Shown here piece after piece: positions 17,646-27,369 of a stretch of 38,818 nt of DNA (within the stretch, counting starts at the first letter, position 1; the number at the start of each line of letters is the position of its first letter). A program made the translations under genes and the position numbers. Origin of the DNA: Acidobacteriota bacterium. GTDB taxonomy: Bacteria; Acidobacteriota; Blastocatellia; Pyrinomonadales; Pyrinomonadaceae. The notes under the pieces are model-generated. The model did not search any database. It worked only from the letters and a program-made list of their open reading frames with translations, and had not been told where the DNA came from. The stretch is from positions 1 through 38,818 of the forward strand of contig QHXM01000061.1 in assembly GCA_003222945.1 (NCBI GenBank). The letters run 5' to 3'.

Positions 17646-18992
17646 ATGAACTCTGCGGATAAATCCCCGAAATTAGCGCGGCAGTTGGGGCTGTTTGACG
17701 CGACGATGATTGTGATGGGCGGAATCGTCGGCTCTGGAATTTTTATGAACCCTTACGTGGTCGCGCGTCAGGTTCACACTCCATTCTTGATTTTAAGCGC
17801 GTGGCTCTTGGGAGGATTGATAGCAATTGTAGGAGCTTTCATCTACGCCGAACTCGCAGCACGTTACCCGGAGGTAGGCGGACAGTACGCATACCTTCGC
17901 AAGGCATATCATCCTTCAATCGCCTTCATATACGGCTGGGGCTTGCTGCTCGTCACGCAGACCGGAGGGATGGCTGCCGTGGCCGTCACATTCTCAAAAT
18001 ATTTTTTGGAGGTAACGCACGCGCCCCTAAGCGCCCCTGTTGTGACTATTCTCGCGCTTGCGCTGTTGACTGTAATTAACTGTCTGGGAGTTCGCGCCGG
18101 AAGCAGTACGCAGAATCTTCTGATGGTGCTGAAGATTCTAGCCATCGTCGCGCTGGTTTTCTGCGGCCTCTTCTTCGTCAGAGAGCCACAAGGGATGACA
18201 GGTCCGGCGCTGGACCGTCCGGTTTCATTTAGCCTGCTCGTCGCAATGGGAGCGGCGATGACGCCCGTGATGTTCGCTTATGGCGGGTGGCAGACTGCGA
18301 GTTTCGTCTCAGGAGAGATGAAAGATGCACGCCGCGACTTGGCGCGCGGCCTTCTGATTGGCGTGAGCGGTGTTGTGCTGCTTTACATGGTGGTCAACTT
18401 CGTCTGCGTCTATGCTCTAGGACCGGACGGGTTGGCTCAGACTGAGACTCCTGCTTCGTCCGTGATGCGATTAGCTTTTGGCGAGCGCGGGGCGACGCTG
18501 ATTGCAGTAGGTATATCTATCTCGACTCTAGGTTTCTTGAGTCAAGGGATGCTGACAGCGCCGCGCGTCTATTTCGCTATGGCTGAAGACAGACTCTTTT
18601 TCAAGAGCGTCGCGTGGGTGAATCCGCGAACGCGTGTGCCCGTCGTGGCGATTGCGCTGCAAGGCTTGTTCGCCATTGTGATTGCGCTATCGGGCGAGTA
18701 CGAAAAGATATTGAGCTACGTTGTCTCTGTTGATTTCATCTGGTTCGGTTTAACCGCAGCATCGCTCTTTGTCTTCCGGCGTCGAAGTGAATCAGAAGAT
18801 TCAAGCGACGCAATAGGCAATCGCTTTCGAGTACCCGGTCATCCCATAACTACCGCACTGTTCGTCATCGCCTGCGCGTTGATTGTTCTGAGCACCATCT
18901 ATAAGAATCCGGGCAACAGCGCAATCGGTCTCCTGATCGTCGTGGCAGGAATACCTGTCTATCTATTCTGGCGTTGGTGGAGGCGAGAATGA
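17646..18992 (+). CDS. APC superfamily amino acid permease
   Basis: LGLFDATMIVMGGIVGSGIFMNPYVVARQVHTP; multiple TM segments. Confidence 0.92.
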   Translation: MNSADKSPKLARQLGLFDATMIVMGGIVGSGIFMNPYVVARQVHTPFLILSAWLLGGLIAIVGAFIYAELAARYPEVGGQYAYLRKAYHPSIAFIYGWGLLLVTQTGGMAAVAVTFSKYFLEVTHAPLSAPVVTILALALLTVINCLGVRAGSSTQNLLMVLKILAIVALVFCGLFFVREPQGMTGPALDRPVSFSLLVAMGAAMTPVMFAYGGWQTASFVSGEMKDARRDLARGLLIGVSGVVLLYMVVNFVCVYALGPDGLAQTETPASSVMRLAFGERGATLIAVGISISTLGFLSQGMLTAPRVYFAMAEDRLFFKSVAWVNPRTRVPVVAIALQGLFAIVIALSGEYEKILSYVVSVDFIWFGLTAASLFVFRRRSESEDSSDAIGNRFRVPGHPITTALFVIACALIVLSTIYKNPGNSAIGLLIVVAGIPVYLFWRWWRRE

Positions 18993-20083
18993 TTGAGCAC
19001 ACGCAGCGCGTGATGAGTTCTGAGTACATGCAGTGGGCAAAGACTCATCTGCAATCGCGTTTCAATTTAGCATCAAGTGGGTTGATGAATTACCCTCTGT
19101 CTAAACTTCCAGTAAAGATTAATGATTTGGAATTGAGTGGTCCGAGCTTTTACGGCTACGAGCCGCTACAGCTTGCTCTGGCCGAGAAGTGCAATGTCGC
19201 GCCTGAGTGCGTCGTCGCAGCAACAGGCACTTCTATGGCTAATCATCTGGTGATGGCAGCCATCATAAAACCCGGCGATGAAGTTCTGATAGAGCAGCCG
19301 ACTTACGAGTTGCTTATTTCGGCGGCGCAGTACCTCGGCGCAGAGGTCAAGAGATTCGAGCGTGCTGCTGAGAAAGATTTTCAGATTGATACGGAAAAGG
19401 TCGCGCGCATGGTGAGTCCGCGCACGCGTTTGATTGTTCTGACTAATCTGCACAACCCTACGAGCACGCTCACGAACAATGAAACCCTCAAAGAGATAGG
19501 CGAGGTTGCACGCGGCTTCGGCGCGCGCATACTCGTTGATGAAGTCTATCTTGAAGCGCTCTTCGCAAACGCGCCGCCTTCGGCCTTTCATCTTGGCGAA
19601 GAGTTTATTACGACGAACAGTCTGACGAAAGTTTACGGCCTGAGCGGTTTGCGCTGTGGCTGGATTCTGGCGAGACCAGAGTTGGCCGAAAAGCTCTGGC
19701 ATCTGAACGACCTCTTCGGCGTCATCCCCGCACATTCAGCCGAGCGACTGAGTTGTATAGCGCTTGCACATCTTGATCAGATTGCAGGCGACGCGCGAGG
19801 ACTGCTTGAGACGAACAGCGAGCTATTAAACTCCTTCTATGAAACGCGCAGCGATCTGGATTGGTCCGAGATGAAGTACGGCACGGTCTCTTTTCCTCGT
19901 TTGGAGAGCGGGAGCGTTGATGCGCTCTCTTCGCTGCTTATTGAAAAATACGAGACCTCAGTTGTGCCCGGAAGATTCTTCGAGAATCGGCAGCATTTCA
20001 GAATCGGGATAGGTTGCGAGACTGCTATGTTGAAGGAAGGGCTTGAAAGATTGGGCAAAGCGCTTGATGAGATTGCGGATTGA
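18989..20083 (+). CDS. PLP-dependent class I/II aminotransferase
   Basis: ATGA start-stop overlap with permease; EQPTYELLISAAQYLGAEV, LVDEVYLEALF, TNSLTKVYGLSGLRCGWIL (PLP lysine). Confidence 0.92.
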   Translation: MIEHTQRVMSSEYMQWAKTHLQSRFNLASSGLMNYPLSKLPVKINDLELSGPSFYGYEPLQLALAEKCNVAPECVVAATGTSMANHLVMAAIIKPGDEVLIEQPTYELLISAAQYLGAEVKRFERAAEKDFQIDTEKVARMVSPRTRLIVLTNLHNPTSTLTNNETLKEIGEVARGFGARILVDEVYLEALFANAPPSAFHLGEEFITTNSLTKVYGLSGLRCGWILARPELAEKLWHLNDLFGVIPAHSAERLSCIALAHLDQIAGDARGLLETNSELLNSFYETRSDLDWSEMKYGTVSFPRLESGSVDALSSLLIEKYETSVVPGRFFENRQHFRIGIGCETAMLKEGLERLGKALDEIAD

Positions 20084-20139
20084 AAAAGACGAGACTATGC
20101 TTTTCTAAATCAGCAATCCGAAATCCGCATTCCGCAATC
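20071..20139. repeat. gattgcggattg/atccgcaatc word hairpin between convergent stops
   Basis: gattgcgga (20071-20079) / tccgcaatc (20131-20139); right side reiterates cagcaatccgaaatccgcattccgcaatc. Confidence 0.65.
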
Positions 20140-21544
20140 ATCCGGCTCTTCTCCTTCTCAAATAATAGAGCAATACGCCGGTCAACATTAGAAAAGGCAC
20201 GAGGCGAACTTGCCATTTGTCGGCGCTCTCGTCTGTGACGCTTGCGATGGCTACAAGTATGGCGCAGCTTATCGGCGCGAGCGTTACTAGAGCGAGACCG
20301 ACGAGGCCGCCTTTAATGCGGAAGTGTCTTTGCATCTCAGGCTTTTTCAGGCGCAGTGCTATCAGGGCTACAAATTCAAGCGTGAGCGCAGCCGAGTATA
20401 GAAGAACGTCTATGATGACCAGCTTGCCGAACGAGAACGCAGTGAAGATTGCTGAGACCACACACGAAGCTATCAGAGCGACGTGCGGCACGCCCGTTCT
20501 CTTAGAGACGCGTTTGAGAGGCGAGGGCAGCCAGCCGTCCAAAGCCATCGCGTAGGGCAGCCGCGACACATAAAGCAACTGGCTGTTGAAGAGCGACCAC
20601 GCGGAGATGAGCGCTGCGACAGCGATGATGACGCCGAGCCATTGGCCTGCCATTAACTGTCCAATCACGGGCCAGCCAGCATCTTCGTTCCACACAGCAG
20701 GGTCTGTTGTGATTGCGATTCCTGCAAGCAAGGGAAGTAGATAAGCAAGTATAGTCAGAGGCAGCGAGACAATCAGAGCGCGCGGGTAGTTGCGCCGCGC
20801 GTCGTTGACCTCCGCCGCGAATGTCGAAACGTTATCCCATCCGCTATAGTTCCAGATTACTGTCGAGAGTCCTAAGAGAAGAAGCGTGCTCGACCTGTGA
20901 TTCGCAAAGTCGTTACGGATGACGTTGAAGGCCGCAGAGGTTGAGCTTTTCCAAAGAAGCCCGACGACGGTTAATAGAATGAACGGCGCGAGCACGAGCC
21001 ACATGTTCGCGGTCGCATTTCGCCCGACAGCTTTCGCCCCGCGCCAGTTGATTAAAAGCCCCACCGCAATCAACAGCACAGCAATCGCCCAGCGCGCAAA
21101 GAATACGCTCCACGTAGATGAGCCGTTTTCGTCGAGAGACAGGCGGGGAAAAAAGTATGCAAGATAGTTGACGAAGAGCACCGGATAGATAGCCATGTCA
21201 ACTGCTGTGAAGCAGATGGTCCACCAGCCCTCCTGCACGCCCCAGAAATCTCCAATCGCGCGACGCACCCAGACGTAATAGCCGCCCTCTTCCGGCATCG
21301 TGCTCGATAGCTCCGAGACCATCAGAGCAATCGGCAAACTCCACAGGACGGGCGTCGCAATCACAAGAACAACAGCCCAGCCAGCGCCTACAGCGCTCAC
21401 CAGAGGCTCAAGCCCGTATGCTCCGCCGGAGACTGTGAAGAAGATGACACCTACGAGCGCGAGGAAGTTGAGCCGCAGGCTTCGCGGTAATCTAACGGGA
21501 TGCGTGGTGACGACAGTTTTCTGGGCGGTCGTGTCAGCCTGCAA
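20138..21544 (-). CDS. APC superfamily amino acid permease
   Basis: LVGVIFFTVSGGAYGLEPLVSAVGAGWA...SSTMPEEGGYYVWVRRAIGDFWGVQEGWW. Confidence 0.92.
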   Translation of the reverse strand: MQADTTAQKTVVTTHPVRLPRSLRLNFLALVGVIFFTVSGGAYGLEPLVSAVGAGWAVVLVIATPVLWSLPIALMVSELSSTMPEEGGYYVWVRRAIGDFWGVQEGWWTICFTAVDMAIYPVLFVNYLAYFFPRLSLDENGSSTWSVFFARWAIAVLLIAVGLLINWRGAKAVGRNATANMWLVLAPFILLTVVGLLWKSSTSAAFNVIRNDFANHRSSTLLLLGLSTVIWNYSGWDNVSTFAAEVNDARRNYPRALIVSLPLTILAYLLPLLAGIAITTDPAVWNEDAGWPVIGQLMAGQWLGVIIAVAALISAWSLFNSQLLYVSRLPYAMALDGWLPSPLKRVSKRTGVPHVALIASCVVSAIFTAFSFGKLVIIDVLLYSAALTLEFVALIALRLKKPEMQRHFRIKGGLVGLALVTLAPISCAILVAIASVTDESADKWQVRLVPFLMLTGVLLYYLRRRRAG

Positions 21545-21649
21545 TTATTTTGAATGCCTTTCAGAAAGATTTAAGAAGCAGTTTAGAAATAGCGCATGTT
21601 GCGTCGCTTCGTGCGGCTAACAAAGACGAGCTTCTATCACTCAATTCTC

Positions 21650-22120
21650 TTAACTTTCAATCAACTCGACTCCAAGCTCCCGCGCCAATCCTTCTGCGCC
21701 CCATTGCATAACTACATCGTGATTCCACTTAAAGATTGGTCGCGCAATCGGCGTCAAAAGATTCATCCAACTCTTCGTCGTCTCGACCTGCCAATCATAG
21801 CGCGCAATCGTCAACTCTCCTTCGCTCGATAGCTGCCATAGACCTTTGCCGGATAATTCTCCCAGTGCTTTGCCTTCGATGATCGACAAAGGCACAACGC
21901 GCGTCAATTCCATATCGAAGGTGAGACGGTAAGGGAGCTTGCTCTTCCAGGTGTAGCGGTGGATGCTGCCGATTGAGTTTTCGTCTCCTTCACGCACGCG
22001 CTCGACGCGCTCTACACCTTTCCACCAAGAGGGCCAGCGGTCGGAATGGTAGATCATCTCCCACACGGGCGCGAGCGGAGACTTGAAACGCCAGATAGTT
22101 ACGAACTCATATTTCGCCAT
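21650..22120 (-). CDS. SRPBCC family protein
   Basis: 156 aa: MAKYEFVTIWRFKSPLAPVWEMIYHSDRWPSWWKGVERVERV..., polyketide-cyclase/START-like pattern. Confidence 0.8.
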   Translation of the reverse strand: MAKYEFVTIWRFKSPLAPVWEMIYHSDRWPSWWKGVERVERVREGDENSIGSIHRYTWKSKLPYRLTFDMELTRVVPLSIIEGKALGELSGKGLWQLSSEGELTIARYDWQVETTKSWMNLLTPIARPIFKWNHDVVMQWGAEGLARELGVELIES

Positions 22121-22165
22121 GATGCTCTTAACTTATGCCAGAAAGATAGAAAGAAGAGATTTAAC

Positions 22166-22245
22166 CGCGAAACACGCGAAACGGACGCGAATGCAGTTAT
22201 TCATTTAATGCAGGTATTCTTTTCGTGTTTTTAGCGTGTTTCGCG
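22166..22245. repeat. gcgaaacacgc word hairpin
   Basis: cgcgaaacacgc (22166-22177) / gcgtgtttcgcg (22234-22245), reiterated gcgaaac words. Confidence 0.78.
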
Positions 22246-22256
22246 CTTAGTCTCAA

Positions 22257-22703
22257 TTAAAGTAAGACAATCGAATCGTCTCGCTCACGTCGCGGCGCGG
22301 GCGTCTTGCGCTGTGGCTGCGGCTCTGTGTGATTGCGCGGGCAGGCATCGCAGTATTCGCCCAGACGCTCCTTTCTATCTTCACATTCGTTGCAGTCTAA
22401 TGACTCGCCGAGCTTTCTCAAGGCTTCAAGGAAAGGCAATAGAAGACGCCCGCGCTCTGTCAAAGCATACTCGACGTGCGGCGGGCTTCCGCCCAAATCA
22501 CGGCGCTCTATGAGCGCGTCCCGCTCCATATCGCGTAGGCGGCCCACGAGCGTGCGGCTGCTGATCGGATGAAGCGCAGCGATCAACTCGGTTGTCCGCT
22601 TTGGTCCAAGCGCCAGATCGCGCACAACAAGCATAGTCCACTTGTCGCCAATCAACTGCAAAGCGCCCGCCACAGGACATCCATCGCCTTCGCGTCTTCG
22701 CAC
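22257..22703 (-). CDS. HxlR family winged-helix transcriptional regulator
   Basis: GTG start at 22703 preceded by a strong AGGAGG; DGCPVAGALQLIGDKWTMLVVRDLALGPKRTTELIAALHPISSRTLVGRLRDME. The ORF-track start at 22760 reads through a repeat (IYDLRFTIYEF). Confidence 0.88.
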   Translation of the reverse strand: MRRREGDGCPVAGALQLIGDKWTMLVVRDLALGPKRTTELIAALHPISSRTLVGRLRDMERDALIERRDLGGSPPHVEYALTERGRLLLPFLEALRKLGESLDCNECEDRKERLGEYCDACPRNHTEPQPQRKTPAPRRERDDSIVLL

Positions 22704-22720
22704 CTTAATCCTCCTGAATT

Positions 22721-22800
22721 CGTAAATCGTGAATCGTAAATCGTAAATGGAGAAAAACAAGAATCGTTCGTCTATTTACGATTCACGATTTACGATTCAC
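22721..22800. repeat. cgtaaatcgtgaatcg word hairpin
   Basis: Perfect 21-bp arms cgtaaatcgtgaatcgtaaat (22721-22741) / atttacgattcacgatttacg (22774-22794). Confidence 0.9.
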
Positions 22801-23002
22801 GGCCTTTAGAGCTTAACATAAAGAAGCTTTCTGTTGCGGTCATTGGTGAAACTATTTTAAGATGGTGATGACTAGCAAAGCCTTTTTATAGTGCTGGCAG
22901 TTATCTTGCGCCCAGAACAGTTTTGTCTTCGCCGGGCTTGGAATTTGCGCTCGCCTCTCCTTTCCTTGCCCCGCACGACCGTTTTGAGAGCCGACTGCTC
23001 GC

Positions 23003-24730
23003 ATGATAAAGACCGTATCAGATTCTCGCATCATTCAACACGCGATTGACCGCATCGCAGAACGCATTCCCGCGAGCTTCATCCTTCTAAGATTCGTCTC
23101 GTTCGGCCACCCGGAAGCGATGATTAGCGCCTGGACGCCGAAGGATGAACGCGCGCCGCTATCAATTGATCTGCCCGTTTCAAAAGCCGAACACTCGGTT
23201 ATAATCTCGCAACGTCCCGTCTTCATCGAAGACGCTGAGCGCGAAGCAAGCGATGAACACCTTCGCACACTTGCAGAGCGGCTGGGCGCACGCTCTGTCT
23301 ATTTCTCGCCCATCATCTACGACAACCAGATTATCGCCTCCATCGGTTTAATCTCTAGGGGCGCGCCGCGCCAGTTGACCGAAGACGAACAGGAGCAGTT
23401 TGCGCGTCTTACAGAGACTCTAGCGCCGCTCATCTTCAATGCCGGATTGCAGGAGAGCTTGCGCACTTTCACGGAAGACCTCTCGCTGCTTCTAAGGTTG
23501 GCGAGAGACGTTACAAGCCAGGCGGACCTTGAGAAGACTCTCATTGCTGTTCTTGATTCGTGGTCGAAGATAGCGGGCGCAGATGCATCCGCGATCTTGC
23601 GCCTGGACGAAGAGACGAAACGCCTTCGTCTAATCGCATCGAAGAATCTGCCGACAGGAATCTTTGAGCGATACACAGAAGGCATCACGCTCGCAGATAC
23701 TTTGTGCGGGCTTGCGGCTACAAGACGCGTCGGGGTAGTAGCGGACCTTGCGAGCGAAGCGCGCTTTGCGGACCTTCACGCCGCAGCGCGTTGGGCAAGC
23801 TTGCGCGGAGCGTGGGCTACACCCGTTAAAGGTAGGCGCGGGAAACTCCTCAGTGTGATAGTTACCTTCTCTCGGACGGTCAGAGAAGTCTCTGCCGAAG
23901 AACAGCGACTTGCGGACCTTTTCACGCGCCCTGTCGCCATCGCCATAGAGAATCGAGAGCAGCAGTCGAAATCGCACACGCGCGAAGAGAAGATAAGGCA
24001 ACTGCGCGAGAGCCTGCGCCAATCGGAACAGCACAAGGCAGAGTTCATGTCCATAATTTCGCACGAGCTTCGCACGCCTTTGAACGCAATCATTGGCTAC
24101 GCGCAGATGTTGGCGGACGGTTTCTCAGGTGATTTGAACGAGCAGCAGCGCGACGATGTGCAGACGATCATCAACTCTGCGGACAAGTTGCTTCGCATGA
24201 TTGAAGACACGCTTGATCTGGCGCGCATGGACATGGAGCGGTTTCCGGTTTACATGGATCAGCTTGCTCTGGACGAAGTTGTGCGCCGGGCGGTCCACTC
24301 CGTTGAGTCAATGGCTGAAGCCAAAGGGCTTGAGATAAAGACTAGCATCTCTTCTCATGTTGCGACGATTCGCACAGACCCGGAGCGCGTCAGGCAGGTT
24401 CTGACCAGTCTCCTGTCAAACTCCGTCAAGTTCACAGACTCCGGCTCAATCCGCATCAACGTAGAGAGCGCGGATGCGGGCGGCGTCGAGTTTAGCGTCG
24501 AGGACACAGGGATTGGATTCGACACGGCTGCCTTCCCGCATCTCTTTGAAGAGTTTCGCCAAGCCGATGCCTCGACCACACGCGCACACGGCGGCACAGG
24601 TCTTGGTCTTGCAGTCTCCAAGCGTTTAGTTGAACGACTCGGCGGCAGCATAGGCGTCAACTCAACGCCGGGCGTAGGCTCGGTCTTTTGGTTTCGCTTG
24701 CCGACAGAGATTCCAGGCGCGGAGGATTAA
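23003..24730 (+). CDS. Soluble GAF-domain sensor histidine kinase
   Basis: GAF-like regions; H-box [24 protein letters not shown]; HATPase VEDTGIGFD...[23 protein letters not shown]. Confidence 0.92.
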   Translation: MIKTVSDSRIIQHAIDRIAERIPASFILLRFVSFGHPEAMISAWTPKDERAPLSIDLPVSKAEHSVIISQRPVFIEDAEREASDEHLRTLAERLGARSVYFSPIIYDNQIIASIGLISRGAPRQLTEDEQEQFARLTETLAPLIFNAGLQESLRTFTEDLSLLLRLARDVTSQADLEKTLIAVLDSWSKIAGADASAILRLDEETKRLRLIASKNLPTGIFERYTEGITLADTLCGLAATRRVGVVADLASEARFADLHAAARWASLRGAWATPVKGRRGKLLSVIVTFSRTVREVSAEEQRLADLFTRPVAIAIENREQQSKSHTREEKIRQLRESLRQSEQHKAEFMSIISHELRTPLNAIIGYAQMLADGFSGDLNEQQRDDVQTIINSADKLLRMIEDTLDLARMDMERFPVYMDQLALDEVVRRAVHSVESMAEAKGLEIKTSISSHVATIRTDPERVRQVLTSLLSNSVKFTDSGSIRINVESADAGGVEFSVEDTGIGFDTAAFPHLFEEFRQADASTTRAHGGTGLGLAVSKRLVERLGGSIGVNSTPGVGSVFWFRLPTEIPGAED

Positions 24731-24737
24731 GTTATTT

Positions 24738-24851
24738 GAACCACAGAGGGCACAGAGGAAGATTAGAAATTAGAGAGATAGCAGATTAGTAATTTGAAAT
24801 CTCAAATCTGTTATTTCAACTATCTATAAATCCTCTGCGTCCTCTGTGGTG
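24738..24851. repeat. ccacagagg word hairpin with nested inner stems
   Basis: accacagagggcacagagga / tcctctgcgtcctctgtggt (outer arms, two mismatches); inner agatag/ctatct and cagatt/aatctg. Confidence 0.82.
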
Positions 24852-24873
24852 AATAATTATTAGAAGAACTTTT

Positions 24874-25836
24874 ATGACTAAGAAGGAAGAGAAACAACCT
24901 ACCATTCTTGTTGCCGACGACGAGCCTGTGAATCGTGCGCTGATTGAGCGGAGGCTTCAGCGTGAAGGCTACGTTGTGTTGACGGCGCAGAACGGAAGCG
25001 AAGCTGTTGAGAAGGCGCTGGAAGCTTTGCCAGACCTTGTTATCCTGGACGTGATGATGCCCGTGATGGACGGGCTGGAAGCTTGCCGCCGCATTAAAGA
25101 ATGCGATGCGACGCGCGACATCCCCGTCATCTTTCTTTCTGCGCGCGACGAGACGGATATGAAAGTGAGCGGCCTAAGCTTAGGCGCGAACGATTACATC
25201 AGCAAACCTTTCAAAGCGGAAGAACTCTTAGCGCGCGTTAGCGTAGCCATTCGCTTGAAGCAGGAGCGGGACCGATTACGAATGAATGCGGAAGAAGCGC
25301 GAGAGAGCGCCGAACTTGCACAGGAGCGCGCTATGACTGATGCTCTGACAGGTCTTCTAAACCGCTACGGCCTGCAACACATCCTCGCACGCGAGCACGC
25401 AGAGAGTCGTCGTTACACGCGTCCGCTCTCCTGTTTGATGGTTGATCTGGACAACTTCAAAACGGTCAACGACACCTACGGCCACGCTGTCGGAGACATA
25501 GCTTTGCAGCAGATCGCTCATATCCTGCGCGAAGCCGTTCGTGGCTCAGACACAGTCTTTCGCTACGGCGGCGAAGAGTTTTTAATTCTACTCCCCGAAA
25601 CAGATTTGGAAGGCGCAACGGCGCTCGCCGAAAAGATTCGCAGCAGCACATCCTCGCGTCCCTTCGGCGATGGCGAGCGCGTCTTCAATCTAACCTTGAG
25701 CGCAGGCGCAAGCACACTCCGCGACGACGAATCCGGCAACGACATGATCGCTCGCGCGGACATGGCGCTCTATCATGCGAAAGAGGGAGGGCGAAACCGT
25801 GTTGAGAAAGCAGAGAGTCAAGAGGCGAGAATGTAA
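24874..25836 (+). CDS. Response regulator with GGDEF diguanylate cyclase domain
   Basis: REC: ILVADDEPVNRALIERRL...LVILDVMMPVMDGLEAC; GGDEF: YGGEEFLILLPE. Confidence 0.94.
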   Translation: MTKKEEKQPTILVADDEPVNRALIERRLQREGYVVLTAQNGSEAVEKALEALPDLVILDVMMPVMDGLEACRRIKECDATRDIPVIFLSARDETDMKVSGLSLGANDYISKPFKAEELLARVSVAIRLKQERDRLRMNAEEARESAELAQERAMTDALTGLLNRYGLQHILAREHAESRRYTRPLSCLMVDLDNFKTVNDTYGHAVGDIALQQIAHILREAVRGSDTVFRYGGEEFLILLPETDLEGATALAEKIRSSTSSRPFGDGERVFNLTLSAGASTLRDDESGNDMIARADMALYHAKEGGRNRVEKAESQEARM

Positions 25837-25855
25837 CTCTCTTCATTTCCTGTCC

Positions 25856-27265
25856 TTATTGTCTCGGATCAATGTTGTAAGTCTTAATCTTCGAGTTGAG
25901 CGTCGTCGCGTTCATTCCTAGGAGACGCGCGGCGCGGGATTGGTGGCCGCCTGTGCGTTCTAGCGCCTGGCGTATGAGGTCAATCTCGAAGCGGCGCACT
26001 TCGTCGTAGAAATTTATGCCGCGCCCAATGTCCAGAGATGACGTGCCGCTTGAACCTTCGCGCAGACTCGCGCGTGCAACCTGCGGGTCGCTCACCTCTG
26101 TGCGCAGGCACTCGCGCGTAATCTCTAAGCCGGGAGCTATGACTACGGCGCGCTCAATCGCGTTCTCAAGCTCGCGCACGTTGCCGGGCCAAGAGTAGGA
26201 CTCAAGAAGCGCGAGCACTTCGGGGTTGATCTGCTCCGAGACCTGACGACCGTTCTCTTCATTGTACTTTCGTATGAAATGCTGCGCGAGCAGGAGTATG
26301 TCTTCGCGGCGGTCACGCAAAGGGGGGAGTTCGATGGGTACGACCGAGAGGCGATAGTAGAGGTCTTCGCGGAACGTGCCCTGCTTGACTGCTTCCTTCA
26401 GATCAATGTTGGTCGCGGCGATGATGCGCACGTCAACGCGGCGAGGGCTGGTGTCGCCAAGAGGCGTAAACTCGCGCTCCTGTATGACGCGAAGCAGACG
26501 CGCCTGGGTTTCGGGCGGGATGTCACCAATCTCATCTAGAAAGATTGAGCCGCCGTCCGCAACTTCAAATAGACCTTTCTTTGCGGCCACAGCGCCTGTG
26601 AACGCGCCGCGCGTGTGGCCGAAGAGTTCGGATTCAAGAAGTTCAGTTGGGATGTTTGAGCTATTGACCGTGACGAAAGGCTTGGTTGCGCGCGGGCTTG
26701 CTTCATGAATGGCTTTGGCGATGAGTTCTTTGCCAGTGCCGGATTCGCCTGTGATAAGAACGGTCGAGCGCGCTGGCGCGACCTGATCGACCAGACGAAA
26801 GACCTCCTGCATCACGTCCGAATGCCCGACCATCTCGCCGCGATCAACGGCGCGGCTCATTGCGCGGCGTAGCGACTGGCGCTCTTCTTCTTTGCGGCGT
26901 CGCTTAATTCCTGCCGAGACCTGCGCGATGATCTGCTCGTTCTGAAAAGGCTTGCGAATGCAGCCGAACGCGCCCTTCTCCCAAGCGGCGATTGCTGTGT
27001 CGAAAGTCGCGTAAGCCGTAATCATAATCACTGCGGCCTCTGCATCCATCTTCAAAAACTCTTCGAGCGCGCGAAGACCTCCCATGCCAGGCATGGAGAC
27101 ATACAGAAGCACAACGTCGTAGGCTCGCCGCCCGTAAGCCTCAAGCCCCTCTTCGCCCGTCTTCGCAAGGTCAACGCGATAGCCCGCAGCAGAAAGCAGC
27201 GTCTCCAAGACATCACGCATTATCTCCTCGTCATCAACGACGAGCACAGAACCCTTCTTCGCCAT
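25856..27265 (-). CDS. NtrC-family sigma-54-dependent response regulator with non-canonical receiver
   Basis: AAA+ ITGESGTGKELIAKAIHE, GHTRGAFTGAVAAKKG, Fis-type C-term; receiver reads VVLLYVSMPGMGG (Tyr at the Asp position). Confidence 0.94.
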   Translation of the reverse strand: MAKKGSVLVVDDEEIMRDVLETLLSAAGYRVDLAKTGEEGLEAYGRRAYDVVLLYVSMPGMGGLRALEEFLKMDAEAAVIMITAYATFDTAIAAWEKGAFGCIRKPFQNEQIIAQVSAGIKRRRKEEERQSLRRAMSRAVDRGEMVGHSDVMQEVFRLVDQVAPARSTVLITGESGTGKELIAKAIHEASPRATKPFVTVNSSNIPTELLESELFGHTRGAFTGAVAAKKGLFEVADGGSIFLDEIGDIPPETQARLLRVIQEREFTPLGDTSPRRVDVRIIAATNIDLKEAVKQGTFREDLYYRLSVVPIELPPLRDRREDILLLAQHFIRKYNEENGRQVSEQINPEVLALLESYSWPGNVRELENAIERAVVIAPGLEITRECLRTEVSDPQVARASLREGSSGTSSLDIGRGINFYDEVRRFEIDLIRQALERTGGHQSRAARLLGMNATTLNSKIKTYNIDPRQ

Positions 27266-27278
27266 GCAATGATTATAG

Positions 27279-27367
27279 AAGGCAAAAGGTAAAAGGAAAA
27301 AGGCAAAAGTTAGAAAGAGCGAATCTCTTATCTTCCCTTTTGCCTTTTACCTTTTTACTTTTGCCTT
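27279..27367. repeat. aaggcaaaaggtaaaag word hairpin
   Basis: Left aaggcaaaaggtaaaaggaaaaaggcaaaag, right cttttgccttttacctttttacttttgcctt; contains ctttttacttttgcctt (27351-27367). Confidence 0.85.
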
Positions 27368-27369
27368 GT

